Below are positions 24,679-37,448 of a stretch of DNA of 64,000 nt, one piece after another (the first letter of the stretch is position 1; each line of letters begins with the position of its first letter). A model generated the notes under the pieces. It was not told where the DNA came from. It did no database searches and saw only the letters and a program-made list of their open reading frames with translations. Source of the DNA: Sambucus nigra (Eukaryota; Streptophyta; Magnoliopsida; Dipsacales; Adoxaceae); the NCBI GenBank assembly GCA_949130495.1, contig OX422220.1, positions 124,061,810 through 124,125,809 on the forward strand. The letters are read 5' to 3'. A program made the translations under genes and the position numbers.

Positions 24679-27600
24679 CTAATCAGCGCATACCATACCT
24701 ATAGAATTACGCAAATACAGAAATCTGTTATAGTATAAAGGTTTAGTGAACATGTCTGCAAGTTGCAGATCAGTAGGCAGGTAATGAATTTCTAATTCCT
24801 TAGTTTCAACAAGTTCGCGTATAAAGTGATGCCTTATTTTAATATGCTTAGTTCGCGAGTGTTGAACCGGGTTTTTATATATGTTAATGGCGCTTTGATT
24901 GTCACAATATAATTGTAATTGATCTTCTTTAATCCCATAATCGCTTAACATTTGTTTTATCCATAACAACTGAGCACAGCAACTTCCTGCTGCTATATAT
25001 TCGGACTCAGCCGTAGATAAAGATGTGCAATTCTGTTTTTTGCTACTCCAACCAACTAAATTATTGCCGACATAATAACAGGCACCTGATGTACTTTTAC
25101 TATCATCAGTACACCCGGCCCAATCAGCATCAGTATACCCTATGATGGTGCTGCAGGTATCATTAGTGTACCTAAGTCCAAGATTGAGAGTGCCTTTTAT
25201 GTACTTTATTATACGTTTTACACACGATAAATGGCTCTCTTTAGGGTTATTCTGGTAACGAGCACACAGACATACATCATACATTATGTCTGGTCGAGAG
25301 GCAGTTAGATAGAGTAGGCTACCAATCATACTACGATACAGTGTGGAATCAACTGACTTTCCAGTTTCATCTTTACATAATTTAACAGTAGTACTCATAG
25401 GCATTTTGGCAACTTTAGCATTATCTAAACCAAATTTCTTAACAAGATCTAAGGCATACTTAGTTTGAGAGACAAATAGTCCATCAGAATTCTGTTTCAC
25501 TTGAAATCCTAAGAAAAGTTGTAGCTCCCCCATAAGGGACATGCGAAACTCCTTATGCATAATAGCAGAAAAAGATTTAACTTCAGAGTTTGAAGTTGAC
25601 CCGAAAATGATGTCGTCTACATAGACTTGGGCTATAATAATGTTTTTGTCAAAATGTTTGATAAAGAGAGTCTGGTCATTTCCTCCTCTCTTAAAACCCT
25701 TATCCAACAAAAAGTTGGAAAGGCGTTCATACCAAGCTCTAGGAGCTTATTTTAAGCCATACAAAGCCTTTTTTAGACGAAAGACATGGTTAGGGTATTT
25801 AGGGTCAATGAACCCTTTGGGTTGTTCTACATATGTTTCTTCGGACATAATTCCATTGAGGAAGGCAGATTTGACATCCATTTGATAAAGTGTGAATTTT
25901 AAGTGACACGCTATGGCGAAAAGAAGACGAACAGATTCAAGACGAGTGACAGGGGCAAATGTCTCGCTAAAATCTATCCCTTCTATTTGAGAGTAACCTT
26001 GAGCAACAAGTCTAGCTTTGTTTCTAAGAATTACCCCATTTTCATCAGATTTGTTCTTAAAGATCCAACGTGTTCCAATAACATTTTTGTTTTGAGGCCG
26101 CAGTACAAGATACCAGACATCGTGAATGACAAATTGTAAAAGTTCTTCCTGCATAGAAGAAATCCAGTGTGTGTCATTCAATGCTTCATTAACATTTTTC
26201 GGTTCCACAAGGGAGATGAAACATGCATAATTAGCATAATTTCTTAACTGGGATCTAGTACGAACTGGCTCATTAGGATTACCGACCACGTTGTCAATGG
26301 GATGATCTTTAGAGACCCATCCAGGTACTTCTGGACTCTCACTAGGTAATGAGTCATCTATTTCTGGTGAATCAGTTTTGAAATCATTTTCAGATTCAAC
26401 CACAATAGGTGATTCAGATATCTTATTTTCGACAATAGTGTCGCTTACAATTACATTTATCGATTCCATAAGGGCCTTAGTACGCAGATTGTATATACGA
26501 TAAGCACGACTGTTTGGAGTGTATCCTAAGAAGATGGTTTTATCACCACGTGTCTCGAATTTAGATAGATGTTCTCTGTCTTTACAGACATAACACTGAC
26601 TTCCGAAAGTTCTTAGATATTTCAGATTAGGCTTCTTACCGTACCACAACTCATAAGGGGTTTGTTTAGAGTTTTTCCTAAGGTAAACCCTATTAGTGAT
26701 ATGACAAGCAATTCTAATAGATTCTACCCAGAAGTATTTAGGTAGAGATTTGGCATGCAACATGACACGTGCCATCTCTTGAAGAGTTCGGTTTTTCCTT
26801 TCAGCAATACCATTCTGCTGAGGAGTTTTAGGGGCACTAAATTCATGTTTGTAACCGTTGTAGTCACAATATTCAACTATTCCTGTGTCTATGAACTCTC
26901 CCCCTCTATCGCTACGAATACGATTGACTTGTGTGTCCTTCTCATTTTCAATTCTTAGTAAAATTTTCAGAAAATTCTGAAACGTGTCAGATTTTTGTTT
27001 CAAGAAGGCAACCCAAGTGAATCGTGTGAAATCATCAACCATAACAAGGATATAACTGTGTCCACAAAGACTAACAGTTCTAGAGGGACCAATAAGGTCC
27101 ATATGGATGAGATCTAGAGGTCTAGAGGTGAGAATGTCTTTAACCTTTTTATGTGAAGTCTTAACTATTTTTCCTTCCTGGCAATGACCACAGACAACAC
27201 TTGAAATAGGCTTAATTTTAGGAATACCTCTAACTATCTCTTGACTGGACAATCTTCCAAGGATATCATAACTTAAGTGACCCATACGATTATGCCAGAT
27301 TTCATTGTCATCCATTCTGACACTGTTACAGGTTCCAGAACTAGTCTTGACAGTATAACAATTGTCAGGTGTTCTAAATCCTGTAATAATGCATTCACCT
27401 TTATCATTTAGAATTTTACAATTGATCTTTGAAAAGGTGACTGTATGGTCAGAGTCACAAAATTGTGATATACTTAGGAGATTGGCTTTAAGACCTTTAA
27501 CTAATAGAACATTTTCGAGAACATGCATTCCTTCTTCTTTTAGGGTTCCTTTACCTATGATCTGGGATGAAACTCCGTCACCAAAAACAACTTTTCCACC

Positions 27601-30183
27601 AGCAAATCTGGTTTTGTTTAAAAGTTTTGTTTCATCTCCTGTCATATGTTTGGAACATCCTGAATCTAAGTACCAACCAGATGAAGTGTGTTCAGCTTTT
27701 AAGGCAGTGATAACAATGTTACACTTTATTTGGGGTAAAAGATCATCTTTTCTAACCCAAATAGCTCTAGTTTTAATTTTGCGCAAGTTTGCCCTCATTT
27801 GATAAAATTTTCGAGAAACAACTTTTTGTCGAAAAATATTTGGAGCAGCAAACTGATTATTGTGGAAAATTTGAGCTTTTGGTTTAGGAAAGTTTCTGGG
27901 AGCCTTTCTCTTAAATGAACTCTTAGTTTTGGTCTTTCTATTTCTGTAGTTAGAGTTCTTATCAGGTTGTCTTGGAAGGACATAATGGTTACGATTTTGC
28001 CTAGAATAGTTAAAGTTCTTGTAGACAGAGGTATTGTACACATGGGTGTTTAGACGCCTAGCATAACAACCTTCAAAGGAATGACCATAAATGTCACAGT
28101 AGGAGCAATATTGATTGCTTGAGGGATGAACTTCCTTAGGAAAACTTCTAAAGATAGGTTTAACAACATTCTGTTCAGTAGTGCTATTCCTAGGAGGTAT
28201 GGTCTTATAGGTAGAATCAGCCTTTCTGATCAAAGGACAGACGTATTTAGTCTTAAGTGTAGTGTCAGCCTTAGAATTACTAGACTCTCCAATGTCTTTC
28301 TGTTGTTGCTTTTGATCAAATTCCTTTTTAATAAAATGAAAATCTGGGCATGTTTCAATTGGTCTTTTGCCCCCAGACACAAACTTAATAGGTTCAAGTT
28401 TTGTAGTTTGTGGTTTGTTCTTAGGGCAAAATCCAATACCGGTTCTATCAGAATTGGTCTTGGAGTCAACAACAAAGTCAGTAAAACAATTTGAATTGTT
28501 TTCAAACTTAGAAATTTTTTTGAAAACAGTAGCTGTCTTTGTTTTTGCTTCCTCCAATTCTAATAATGTTCCCTTGTATTTCATTTCCAGGGTTTCATTT
28601 GTTTTAGTCAACTCTTTTAATTTTTGATCAAAAGTTTCAATTTCAGATTGATGGGACAGACACTGGTTAGTGTACTCTTCGGCATTCAGCTTCACAATAA
28701 GACTTAGGTCATATAATTTCTTAGTCAGGTCTATAATAGTCTTCTCCAGTCTAGTGCCTTTTTTGAGAGTTTTAGCATACAAAGTATGAATATCTGGGAG
28801 GTCATCTGTGTTTGAGTCGCTAAGTGAAGTGTGTGCAGTGACCCCTAACGATTCAGTTTTAGTACTCACGCACCCATTTGCATCATCATTATCGAGATCA
28901 CTTTGACTCACACACACGGTAGTAGAACTAGCAACATTTTCAGATAATAAAGCATCTAGGCCAGTCAAAATAGTATTCACACAAGCAGGAGTAGGAGCAT
29001 CATTATCACACACAGGCATATCATCATTGTAAATGATCTTAGCATAAAAAGACATGCAAGGGTCAAGTACATTTGATGACTCAAGTTCCTCTTCATCAGA
29101 GTCACTTGAATCATTCCAAGTTTTACAGACATTGGCTCTATTGTGTGTGTTGGCTTTATTCAGATTAACTCTGCAATCGTGAGCAATGTGACCTAGTTTC
29201 CCACATCTAAAACATTCAATCTTTTTAAGGTCTCTAGTGGGTCTGGAGTTGTTGTCCTTAGGATGTTTGTCAAGTCCTCTCTCATGAGGTTTGGGATTAG
29301 ACAGAGTAGGATAATTAGGTTTGCCTTGTTTAGTTGCCTGTTTGTTTCTAAATTTAACAATTTTCTTAAATTATTTAGACATTAAGGCAATCTGATTATC
29401 TAGTTTGTCTATATCACACTCCTCATCAGAGTCAGAGTTGATAAAATTGGTCTCAAGTTTAGATATCTTAGAGGCAAAACTCAAGTTAGAGTTGGGCTGT
29501 TTTCTTTGAGAATGATTCAATTGTTTCTTAAAGTCTAATTCCATTTCCACAGTTTTAAGTTTGCTAATGAGTAACTCAGGGGTAAGGTTTTGATCACTCA
29601 TTTCCTCAATAGCATACCTTTTGCTGTCAAACTTTTGTGGTAATGATCTTAGAATTTTAGAGACAATTTCATTCCTATCATAAGTTATACCATTAGCATG
29701 CAACTTAGTAACTATATCAGTTAAGTTCATGTAAAAGTCATCAAAAGACTCAGAGTTAGACATGATCAAAGAGTTGTACTGCTGGATAAGCATTTGAGTT
29801 TTAGCAGCTTTAACTCTTGAGTCTCCTTCATGGGCAGTGATTAATGTGTCCCATGCTTCCTTAGAAGTGGCATAAGATGAGATTCTCTTGAACTCATACT
29901 CATTAATAGACATAAAGATGGCATTCTTGCCTTTATTGTTATTTCGAGAAATAGTTTTCTCTTCTTGGGTAAATTCACTTAAGATTTTCTTTACCCTCTC
30001 ATCACTTCCTTCAGTGGCTGGTTTAGTAGGATAAGTATATCCATTTTCAATAATGTCCCAGACATCATCTCCTAAAGTCCCTTGGATGAAGACAACCATT
30101 CTTACTTTCCAGTAAGCAAAGTTGTTTCCATCAAAGAGTGGAGGTCTGGACAGATTACCAAACCTTTCATTCTTCTCGTCCAT
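24679..30183 (-). pseudogene. gag-pol: Copia (SIRE-like) gag-pol polyprotein with two in-frame stops
   Basis: A single frame of 1834 codons encodes the capsid and enzymes for copying and integrating the element. Starting at ATG 30183: gag (FDGNNFAYWKVRM near residue 19), stop TAA at 29371-29373, zinc knuckle CFRCGKLGHIAHDC from residue 324, a charged coiled-coil-like stretch (near 28530-28760), protease LDSGCSKHM (Asp near 840), integrase zinc finger (WHNRMGHLS, CGHCQ) and catalytic Asp (MVDDFTRF), Asp (RSDRGGEF), Glu (NGIAERKN), RT with YVDD at 1523-1524, stop TAA at 25747-25749 inside RT just after KKALYGLK, and RNase H (YTDADWAG, AESEYIAAG) ending ADMFTKPL. Apart from two nonsense codons no frameshift is needed. 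The TAA in RT would prevent a full enzyme; the one after gag could in principle separate gag from pol but is more simply decay. Confidence 0.93.
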
Positions 30184-30246
30184 AGTTAGGTTTTTTCAGA
30201 AAACGATTTCAGAAACACAAGATCTTTTTGAAATAAAAGTTAACAG

Positions 30247-30261
30247 GGCTCTGATACCAAT
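30247..30261 (-). promoter_or_regulatory. Primer binding site of the SIRE-like element
   Basis: Minus-strand ATTGGTATCAGAGCC begins right after a ...TTTTCA LTR end. Its position 519 bp inside the end of the homology with the other LTR shows that the 3' LTR, not this one, is shortened. The interval 30184-30246 is the short leader before the gag ATG. Confidence 0.88.
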
Positions 30262-32231
30262 TGAAAAGCGTTGCTAATGTCGTTTAATACAAGATTAAAC
30301 TGTATAAGCAACTCCGAGATGTTTGTTGAAGAAACCCTTTTCTTTTGAAAAATAAAAATTATAAACAACAAGTTGTGTTTACAAAAGACTTATGTACGAG
30401 AGTAATCAAGACTTTGTAATCAGTTTTTAAAACAAGACAGTTTTAAAAATTAGCACACTATAGACTGAGATGAGGAGATGAAGATAATCAAACACACAGT
30501 TTTTCACGTGGTAAAACCTCTCCCAATAGAGGAAACATCCACGGTGACTTCTAAGTCACAAAAGTAAAAATCCACTAACAACAAATAATAGTTACAAACA
30601 ATACAACATACATGCACACAAATCAACCTATTCTAAGTTTAGGAATATACCCCACTTGGTGTCCTTCTAACTTCTCATAGATCTGATTGTTGATGATGTT
30701 CTTCCAGTTTGATAACTTCCTTTGCTTTAGCTTCCTTATGTCGACTCAATGATCTTTGATCTTATACACAACACTTTCAGTGTAGTAGTGTGTTAAGTGT
30801 TTGTGAAGTGATTCCTATTCACATGCATGAACTCACACACACTTAGATTTACAGACAGTCCTAGAAAAATTACATATAAAGTCTATATACTGTGATTTTG
30901 TTTTCTTTCTTTCTTACAGAACTATAAACCTGTTTGACCTTTAATATAACCCAGATTCCACGGATATCTCGCTTCAAAATCGGTCAAGATCTTAATCAAT
31001 CTCGGTTTTAAAAATATTTTTGAGATTGAAAATCTCCAAGTGTGAATCCAACTAGGTCAAGGTTAAGTTTCGTAAGAATAGAAACCATAAAACATTTTCA
31101 AAACCAAATCAGTAAAGATTTTCTTAAATCAAATAAGAAATATGCAGATCTAGTGAAAATGTAACATGCAGAATGTAGATCTAAAGTTTCTATGAAAAAG
31201 CAACACAGATCTTCACACGAATGTTTAAGCTGTAAACAAGATCATAGACAAAGAGGTTACAGCTTCAAATGAACAAACCACTCTCTCTCAAACACTCAAG
31301 GTTGTGTTTGGGGTTAGGTGTATACGAAGGTTTGATTCAGAAAATGAAGTGTTTAGGGTTAGGGTTTGGTTTTTGGCTAACTGTTTTTCCTTTCTCTCTC
31401 TTCTCTCTTTTCTTTTCTCTCTTCTCTCTCACTTCTCTCTTCTCTCTATTTTTTTTTCTCTCAGAAATGACGAATGTCCAAAAGTCTTGAAAGTCTGAGA
31501 AGTGGGGGGTTTATATAGGGGTGAAGGAAGATTCTGGAAATGCGCATGGAATCAATGGCTGAGATTAAGTCATCCTACGATTGACTTGATCTAAGGGTTA
31601 TAAAACAGCGGTGGTTAAGTCCAAAGTGATTGGTTCAAACGAAGGCACACGGATAGGTTTAAAACACATGCAGACCATCGATCAGCTTTGATCCAACGAT
31701 CATCAATCCACCAGCGAACCCTCTCACATAACAAACACAAAAAGATGAACCAGGAGGATGACAAGTGTTGCAATATGAGTGGCACACACACGCGCGTCCA
31801 AAGTAATTACAGCAAGCACCCTGAAGTCTCTAGCGCATTTACATTCTACCCAAATCAACATTCCAGTGAAAAATGAAGTTTTTAAAATAGAAATTTTACC
31901 CCACAAATTATATAAACACATTTTATTAATGAAAACATTAATTAAAAAAATGTTTAAAAATGTTTAAAAATTCCCAAAAATAATTAAAACCACATTTTAA
32001 GGGGAATTAATCATAAAATCAATTTTAAGCAATATATACACATGTATGCACTTCTAATTGTGTGTAGTGTGATTCAATTTATACCTTCATGGATCATTGA
32101 AGAGGATTAGAGAGATAAGTTCTGAGGCTTTTTGGATTCTAGGATAGACAACCAATTTTGTCACTATTTCCAAATTAGATGAACACTTATACAGTATAGA
32201 CTTAAGCAAGTCAAAGGTATAAGGTGCTTCA
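30262..32231 (-). repeat. Complete 5' LTR of the SIRE-like element (1970 bp)
   Basis: Element-sense ends are TGAAGCACC and CGCTTTTCA. The part 30781-32231 is duplicated in the 3' LTR; 30262-30780 is present only here. The right flank starts ATATGTTCATC. Confidence 0.8.
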
Positions 32232-32420
32232 ATATGTTCATCTACACCTGTGATTGTTGCATGGCAAATGACGTATTGAACCTGCCAAATTTATCTTATC
32301 AAGAGACAATGAAGGAGAGATATTAATTATATATTTCTAATAGGATACCTCATTTGGAGATCCGGAACGAAGAGCCAAGATATCTTCAACGGATTTACAA
32401 TCTCCTTTAATTTGAAAATG
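32232..32420 (-). pseudogene. Possible exon fragment of a replication protein A (RPA1)-like gene
   Basis: On the minus strand an open stretch 32420-32349 reads KSVEDILALRSGSPNE and ends at a GT. A 67-bp AT-rich interval (32348-32282) ends in TTTGGCAG. The next stretch, 32281-32232, continues in phase as VQYVICHATITGVDEH before the copia LTR cuts it. The combined peptide resembles the start of the C-terminal OB fold of plant RPA1-like proteins, where a short helix precedes a strand ending just before the Trp-Trp/Tyr zinc-binding part. That part would lie in DNA lost at the copia side. RPA genes also travel in plant Helitrons, so origin is open. It is a weak, recognition-based call with no family motif complete. 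Confidence 0.33.
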
Positions 32421-32720
32421 TTAATTGTTGCCCCTTTTCGGATCAGTTGCAAGGAAGAAAGATCATTTTTCGTTATGCAGTCTGTATGAATGTAATGGAA
32501 GTTGGTAAAAGTAAGTTTAAATGAATGACGATGAAAATGATTTTGTACGAGTAGATAAAAATGTTAGATAGGGAGAACATATCCAATATTTGTGCATAAC
32601 TATAATTGTATTAGAGGTGTTGATGTAGTTGTGAGGAAGAGATTAGAAAATAAATTGAGATCCAGATTATACCATAGGAACCAAATTCAGACTCAACATC
32701 ACGAATAATTACAGAAACCA

Positions 32721-32777
<57 letters not shown>

Positions 32778-34449
32778 TATAAAAGATACACCCCTGATAT
32801 GTAAGATGTCACCAAAAGAAATATGAAATTCAGTAAATCAAATGTTCATAGAATTATAAATTAGAAGGAATTTAAGGTGTGATAAATTATCCTGCTCTAT
32901 AACATCAATGGTGACATGAGTATATATATAAAAAAACACAAAAAGGTATCAACATAAATATATGATTAACAGACATCGAGCGGAGAGAAATTAATCATTG
33001 AAGAATAGGACTGAAAAGTCTTTTTTCAAGGAGATCAATAAGAGGAAGGTTGTTTTTATATAAAACCATACAAACTTCCTAGAGACCCCAATGACAAGTT
33101 TTCATTAGTTTAAATTAAAAGATGGTAAAATGAATTTACTATCCCTTTTAACCCCCCCCCCCCCAAATAATAACAGGCGTTGTAGCGCACAAAATGAACG
33201 ACAACATATGTATTCAATTAGTACTCTGAATGAATCACAATATTGAAGATGATTGAGTTTCATATATAAAACAGGAATCAACACATGATTTTTGTTAGAA
33301 AAATAATAATTGAATGGATTTTATCAACTAAAATCGAAGGACCAAGTTTCATTTCACGATCAAGCATTCATTCAGTCACTGTGAATCAGTGACCCCTGTT
33401 TTACCATTAAGGCATCCTTCACCTGCCATTTAAATTAAAAGACCATCCCTTGTAAGTCAAAAACTAAATGGCTTCAAACAGTTTATATATGTTAGATTTG
33501 TGGTTATAACTTTAATATATATAGATAATAAAAATGACAACAATTATATTAATAAGTGAAGACAATTTGAATAATGTGTTGCACATTGTGGTTGAGAAGT
33601 TAATCTCCATTAATTATTGACTTTGGATTCATTGCCTTAAACCTCACAATTACATCCAGGTAAAATGCAGTACACTTAAAGACCCTCCAAATCAAGTGTA
33701 AAAATAATCATTAACTATTCAAAATCCTAACAACACCACTTTAAGCTGGACTTTAGTAAATTATAAGTATTTAACATCAGTGGCTTCCATTGGAGAATAA
33801 CTCTAGTTTATGGTACATATATGTGTACTTAAAAACATGCATAGTATGGAGATTCAACCATTTAATCATAGATACAAACCTCTGGCGATGATTATATTTT
33901 TGAAAATGTTGAGGGTAAAGAAACTAAAAAAGACATTTTGAAGATGATATAAAAATACATATTCTTTAAGAACATCAAATGTTGATCGCCTGTTAGATGT
34001 TGGGAAAATAAAAAAGTATAAAAGACACATTGAAAATAATAAAATTTTGAATTTAAACCATCAAAACAACATAAAAAGTATTAATTTGTTCTCTAAAGAA
34101 AAAAAGAACAAATAAATCCTTAATTATAATTAAAAAAAAGGAAAAAACGTATCATCAAAAACCTGTAGTAGAAGAGGAGTCACCTACAATTCATCAACAT
34201 TAACTTAACGTTAAACTTAATCAGACATAAGAGTCACCTAAAACTAAGAAACATATAAGATTCACCTACAACTCGCTATAAAGCTTAACAAAATCATTTA
34301 GACATATATATGAGTCACCGCAGCTAGTAGTATGCCACCCGTACCACCATTAAAAACACAAAAAACACCAAATTATTGTTCTTTATTAAATAAAGGCAAA
34401 TCAAATATTAAAAAAGGTCGAGAGAGGGGGGGGGGTGATATATCACAAT
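32421..34449. other. AT-rich unannotated stretch with simple repeats
   Basis: No coding sequence recognised on either strand. It holds a (CA)n microsatellite (32721-32770), a C run (33154-33164), A-rich patches and a G run (about 34426-34435) just before the second Tat pol. It could be host intergenic or intronic DNA flanking the RPA-like fragment. Confidence 0.5.
32721..32770. repeat. (CA)n microsatellite
   Basis: About 24 uninterrupted CA units, followed by a short ATATAC tail. Confidence 0.95.
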
Positions 34450-36247
34450 TACAGACATCGCAATAGGGGATATCCTAGACCAATACATTAAAGAATCACA
34501 AAAGGGGAGAGCCATCTACTACGTTAGTCAAAAGTTGGTAGAATACGAGGTAAACTACACTGAATTGGAAAAGGTGTGTGTTGCCTTAGTCTGGGTCACG
34601 CGGAAGCTTCGACACTACATGTTTGCATTCTCTATCAAACTGGTGTACCAAAAGGATCTGGTGAAATACATATTGGAAAGCCCCTCCTTGTTAAAGGTAG
34701 AGCCATTTTCAATTACCCTACCGACAATCCCATGGGGGGAGCTGACGTTTGGATTTTTGAATTCCCATATGATGACATAATCTATGCCTATTACGAAGAC
34801 CTCAGATGACAAATGTTCTTCGACGGAGCTGCTATCAAGAAAGGATACGGTATTGGGAAACTCTTGATCGCTCTCAAAGATTCTCACACTCTCAATGTCA
34901 GACTTCCCTTGCACCAATAACATGACGAAATATGAGGCATTTACCGTAGGGATTAAGATCGTGCTTGAAAGTAGGGGTGTTCTGAAAATTGAATGGACCG
35001 GCGGACCGAACTGGACCGTCCTAATTTTATAGTTTTTTTAACCAGTTCGGTCTAGTTTTTTTTACAGACCGGTGTAATCGGTCTGGTCCTGGGTCTCCCT
35101 TATTAAATACCCGGTCTGGACCGACCCGGACCGGTTACTAATATATATGTATTTAATTATATTTATACATATAGAATAATAAAAACACACGCACACATTG
35201 GGGTATGCTCGTGAAACAAAAAAAAAATGGAAACTAGTAGATCTAATAACAACACACGCAGCCACACACATTTGTTCTCTTATCTTCTCTCTCTCACGAG
35301 TCACGGGTTGTGCAGCTTCGCTTTCTGGTTCTGCTCTTCTGTCATCTCATTTGTGCTATCATCTGCGCTACTGTTGTGCTCTCATTGTTGTGCTTGCGCC
35401 GCTGCTCTTCTTTCATCTCATTCCCCCCCCCACACCCACAACCACAAGTATCTTTCTTATTCAGCTTAGAGAATACATATATATGGATTCTTATGTGCCG
35501 CTATTTTTTATTTGATGTGTTCATCGAAATAAACAAAGTTATGAGACCTGCCAATCATTCTATTTGAACCAACAATCTAAGAGATCAATGATATGATATT
35601 ACACTTATACAATTCAGTATATTATTATTCAATATACTCCCTTAAAGAATGAATCATCTATTATGAAAGTTAAACATTTGGAAAGAAATTTAAAATTGTC
35701 AGCATTAATTTTTCTTGTAAGGTGACACTTTTGTTAGAAGTTGAGTAATTTTTCTTGCAAGGTGACACTTCTGTTAGAAATTATCAGTATATTATATCTC
35801 TCAGAGTTTTTTTTTATCTCAGATGTATTAATTTATTTTGAGTTTTTTATTTTTTTTATTTTTCTGTCTTGCTTTATTTTCTGGTATAATTTGGGCACGT
35901 TAGGACCGCAAGTTAGACCAGACCGACCATACAAAAAATTGAACCGACTATGCCCAAAAAAACGGTTTAATCGGTTCGGTCTCGATCCTATTTTTTTAGG
36001 ATCGGTTTAATCGGTCCGGTCCTTAAATTTACTAAAAATCGGATCGGACCGGACCGCGAACACCCCTACTTGGAATAGGAATAAAGCGCATTGATGTCTA
36101 TAAAGATTCAACCCTTATCGTGGGACATATCCTCATAAAATGGAAAGTCAAAGACAAGAAACTCCTCCCCTTCCATGCTCACCTAGAAGATGTCGCCTCC
36201 CAATTCGAAGATGTCACATTCCACTGCTTTCTTCGCTTGAGAAACAA
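34450..36247 (+). pseudogene. Second Tat-like Ty3/gypsy pol remnant (RNase H and extra RNase H), interrupted
   Basis: RT-linked RNase H is readable from about 34450 (GRAIYYVSQKL, YTELEKVCVALVW, LRHYMFA). A frame change follows near 34690, then the linker WIFEFPYDDIIYAYYE, a stop at 34807-34809, and the extra RNase H (QMFFDGAAIKKGYGIG; NNMTKYEAF). The hAT-like element at 34972-36068 splits this domain, which resumes as IKRIDVYKDSTLIVGH and runs to FHCFLRLRNN at the solo LTR. The continuation lies beyond that LTR at 63774. It differs clearly in sequence from the Tat pol at 1-1966, so it is another family or an old copy. The 5' boundary at about 34450 is a break, not an element end. Confidence 0.82.
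34972..36068. mobile_element. Non-autonomous hAT-like DNA transposon (1097 bp)
   Basis: Terminal inverted repeat TAGGGGTGTTC at 34972-34982 is mirrored as GAACACCCCTA at 36058-36068. Flanking 8-mers CTTGAAAG (34964-34971) and CTTGGAAT (36069-36076) match at 6 of 8 positions, fitting an aged 8-bp hAT target duplication. Subterminal regions are packed with GGACCG/CGGTCC and CGGTTC words on both sides. The middle has a CT-rich segment like the 5' untranslated part of hAT transposases, but no transposase domain. Removing it restores the reading frame order of the surrounding RNase H. Confidence 0.78.
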
Positions 36248-37302
36248 TGTAACACCCCATATTTTCGAGTATTTATTATTTAATTAATTTGTGTAATTTT
36301 AAATTACAAGTGTGTCATAATTTAATCGAATTAATTATTACGTATTGATTAGAATATTAGTCAAAAAAGTTAATGGTTAATATTTATGAAATATAATTAG
36401 TAAGAAAATAGTAAGTCGTCCTAGCGAGTGATAGTGATGTGTCGATAATTTGTCTCAATCAGGAATCGGTATAGACTATTTGGGAACGAGACAGGACTTT
36501 GTTGTAAAGTGAATCATATGGCAATTTCGAGGTCATGGTTGATTCTGGATGGGCCGAGATAGTCAAAATAATGTACTCGGGGGTAGTAATTGGGTCCCAG
36601 AGCCTTTTTAGACATAATCAGGCCCACACGGGGGTGCCCGGGTCATTTAAACTTGGCCCATGAGTCTAATTTCGGGATTAACAATATTAAACCTAAATTT
36701 TAGAGTTAGTGGCAGCCATAACTCATATAGAAAACCCTATATCTATAGAGAAGAAAGGAGGAAGGAAGTGAGGAGCTTTTTGATGTGCTTGTGTCAAATT
36801 CATCCTCTTCATCAAAGGAATCAGACTCTACGAGTCTAATCAGGAAAGTGGTTAACTTTATTTCAATCTAAATTCAAGTATTTGGATTCATATCACAGTG
36901 GGTGTGATTGAAAATTCGTTTTTGGGTGGGTTTTCGTATAAAAACGGGTTTTCATTAAATTAGACACTTTGTAATGAATAAATGTGAGAATTATGAGGCT
37001 ATACGATTCTAGGTTGTAGGAATATGAAATTCATATGAAACCCAGTGGACAATGATGTTTAATTTCGAATTATAGAATCTAAGTTGAGACCAATTGAATT
37101 GAAACCCGGATAAAAACCCAATTCGGGAAATATTGGATGATGAGCTAAATAAATGATGATTAAAGGTTTCTAGGATGATTAGGACCTGTTTTTACATAAA
37201 TTAAATGTTGATTTTAATTGGGTGAAGTGTGACGAACAAACCAAAAGCTTTAAGGGTTAACAATGGTGAATTTCGTAACAGAGCATGTGAAGAAAGAGGC
37301 CT

Positions 37303-37390
37303 GTTCGCAGCGAATCGGATCGGTTCCTAAGTCGAATCAATTCGGCAAGGGGAATCGATTCGGAATAAGGCTAAATCGATTCGGCTGCCC
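37303..37390. repeat. Palindrome cluster in the solo LTR (AATCGATTCGG words)
   Basis: Repeated GAATCGATTCGG-like words (near 37352 and 37373) with diverged copies at 37311 and 37333, about 1.06 kb from the LTR start. Confidence 0.75.
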
Positions 37391-37442
37391 AGAAATAGGG
37401 GAGTTTTTTTGTGTTTGTCCCCTAAATGCACAATTAATTTCC

Positions 37443-37448
37443 AGGGGA
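37443..37448. repeat. Flanking duplication AGGGGA, left of Tekay-A
   Basis: AGGGGA directly precedes the LTR start and recurs at 51305-51310 after the element; 6 bp are shared, where 5 is usual. Confidence 0.75.

Larger units (their letters stand above)
22927..32231 (-). mobile_element. Ty1/copia SIRE-like element, complete 5' end, truncated 3' LTR
   Basis: On the minus strand: 5' LTR 32231-30262, PBS 30261-30247, gag-pol 30183-24679, PPT next to 24357, 3' LTR 24356-22927. Domain order is gag, zinc knuckle, coiled-coil region, protease, integrase, RT, RNase H, as in copia elements; the long charged segment between zinc knuckle and protease favours the SIRE/Maximus lineage. There is no env-like ORF after pol. 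The 3' LTR lacks the final 519 bp seen in the 5' LTR, so no target duplication can be matched: 5 bp left is TTCAG, 5 bp right is ATATG. Confidence 0.88.

Noticed and set aside
35198..35567. Overlapping ORFs of 80-105 codons in the hAT-like element
   Set aside because: CT-rich untranslated-type sequence open in several frames; no transposase or zinc-finger BED motif.
34450..36247. Same element as the Tat pol at 1-1966, continued
   Set aside because: Both cover the extra RNase H region, and their sequences differ strongly, so they are separate copies or families.
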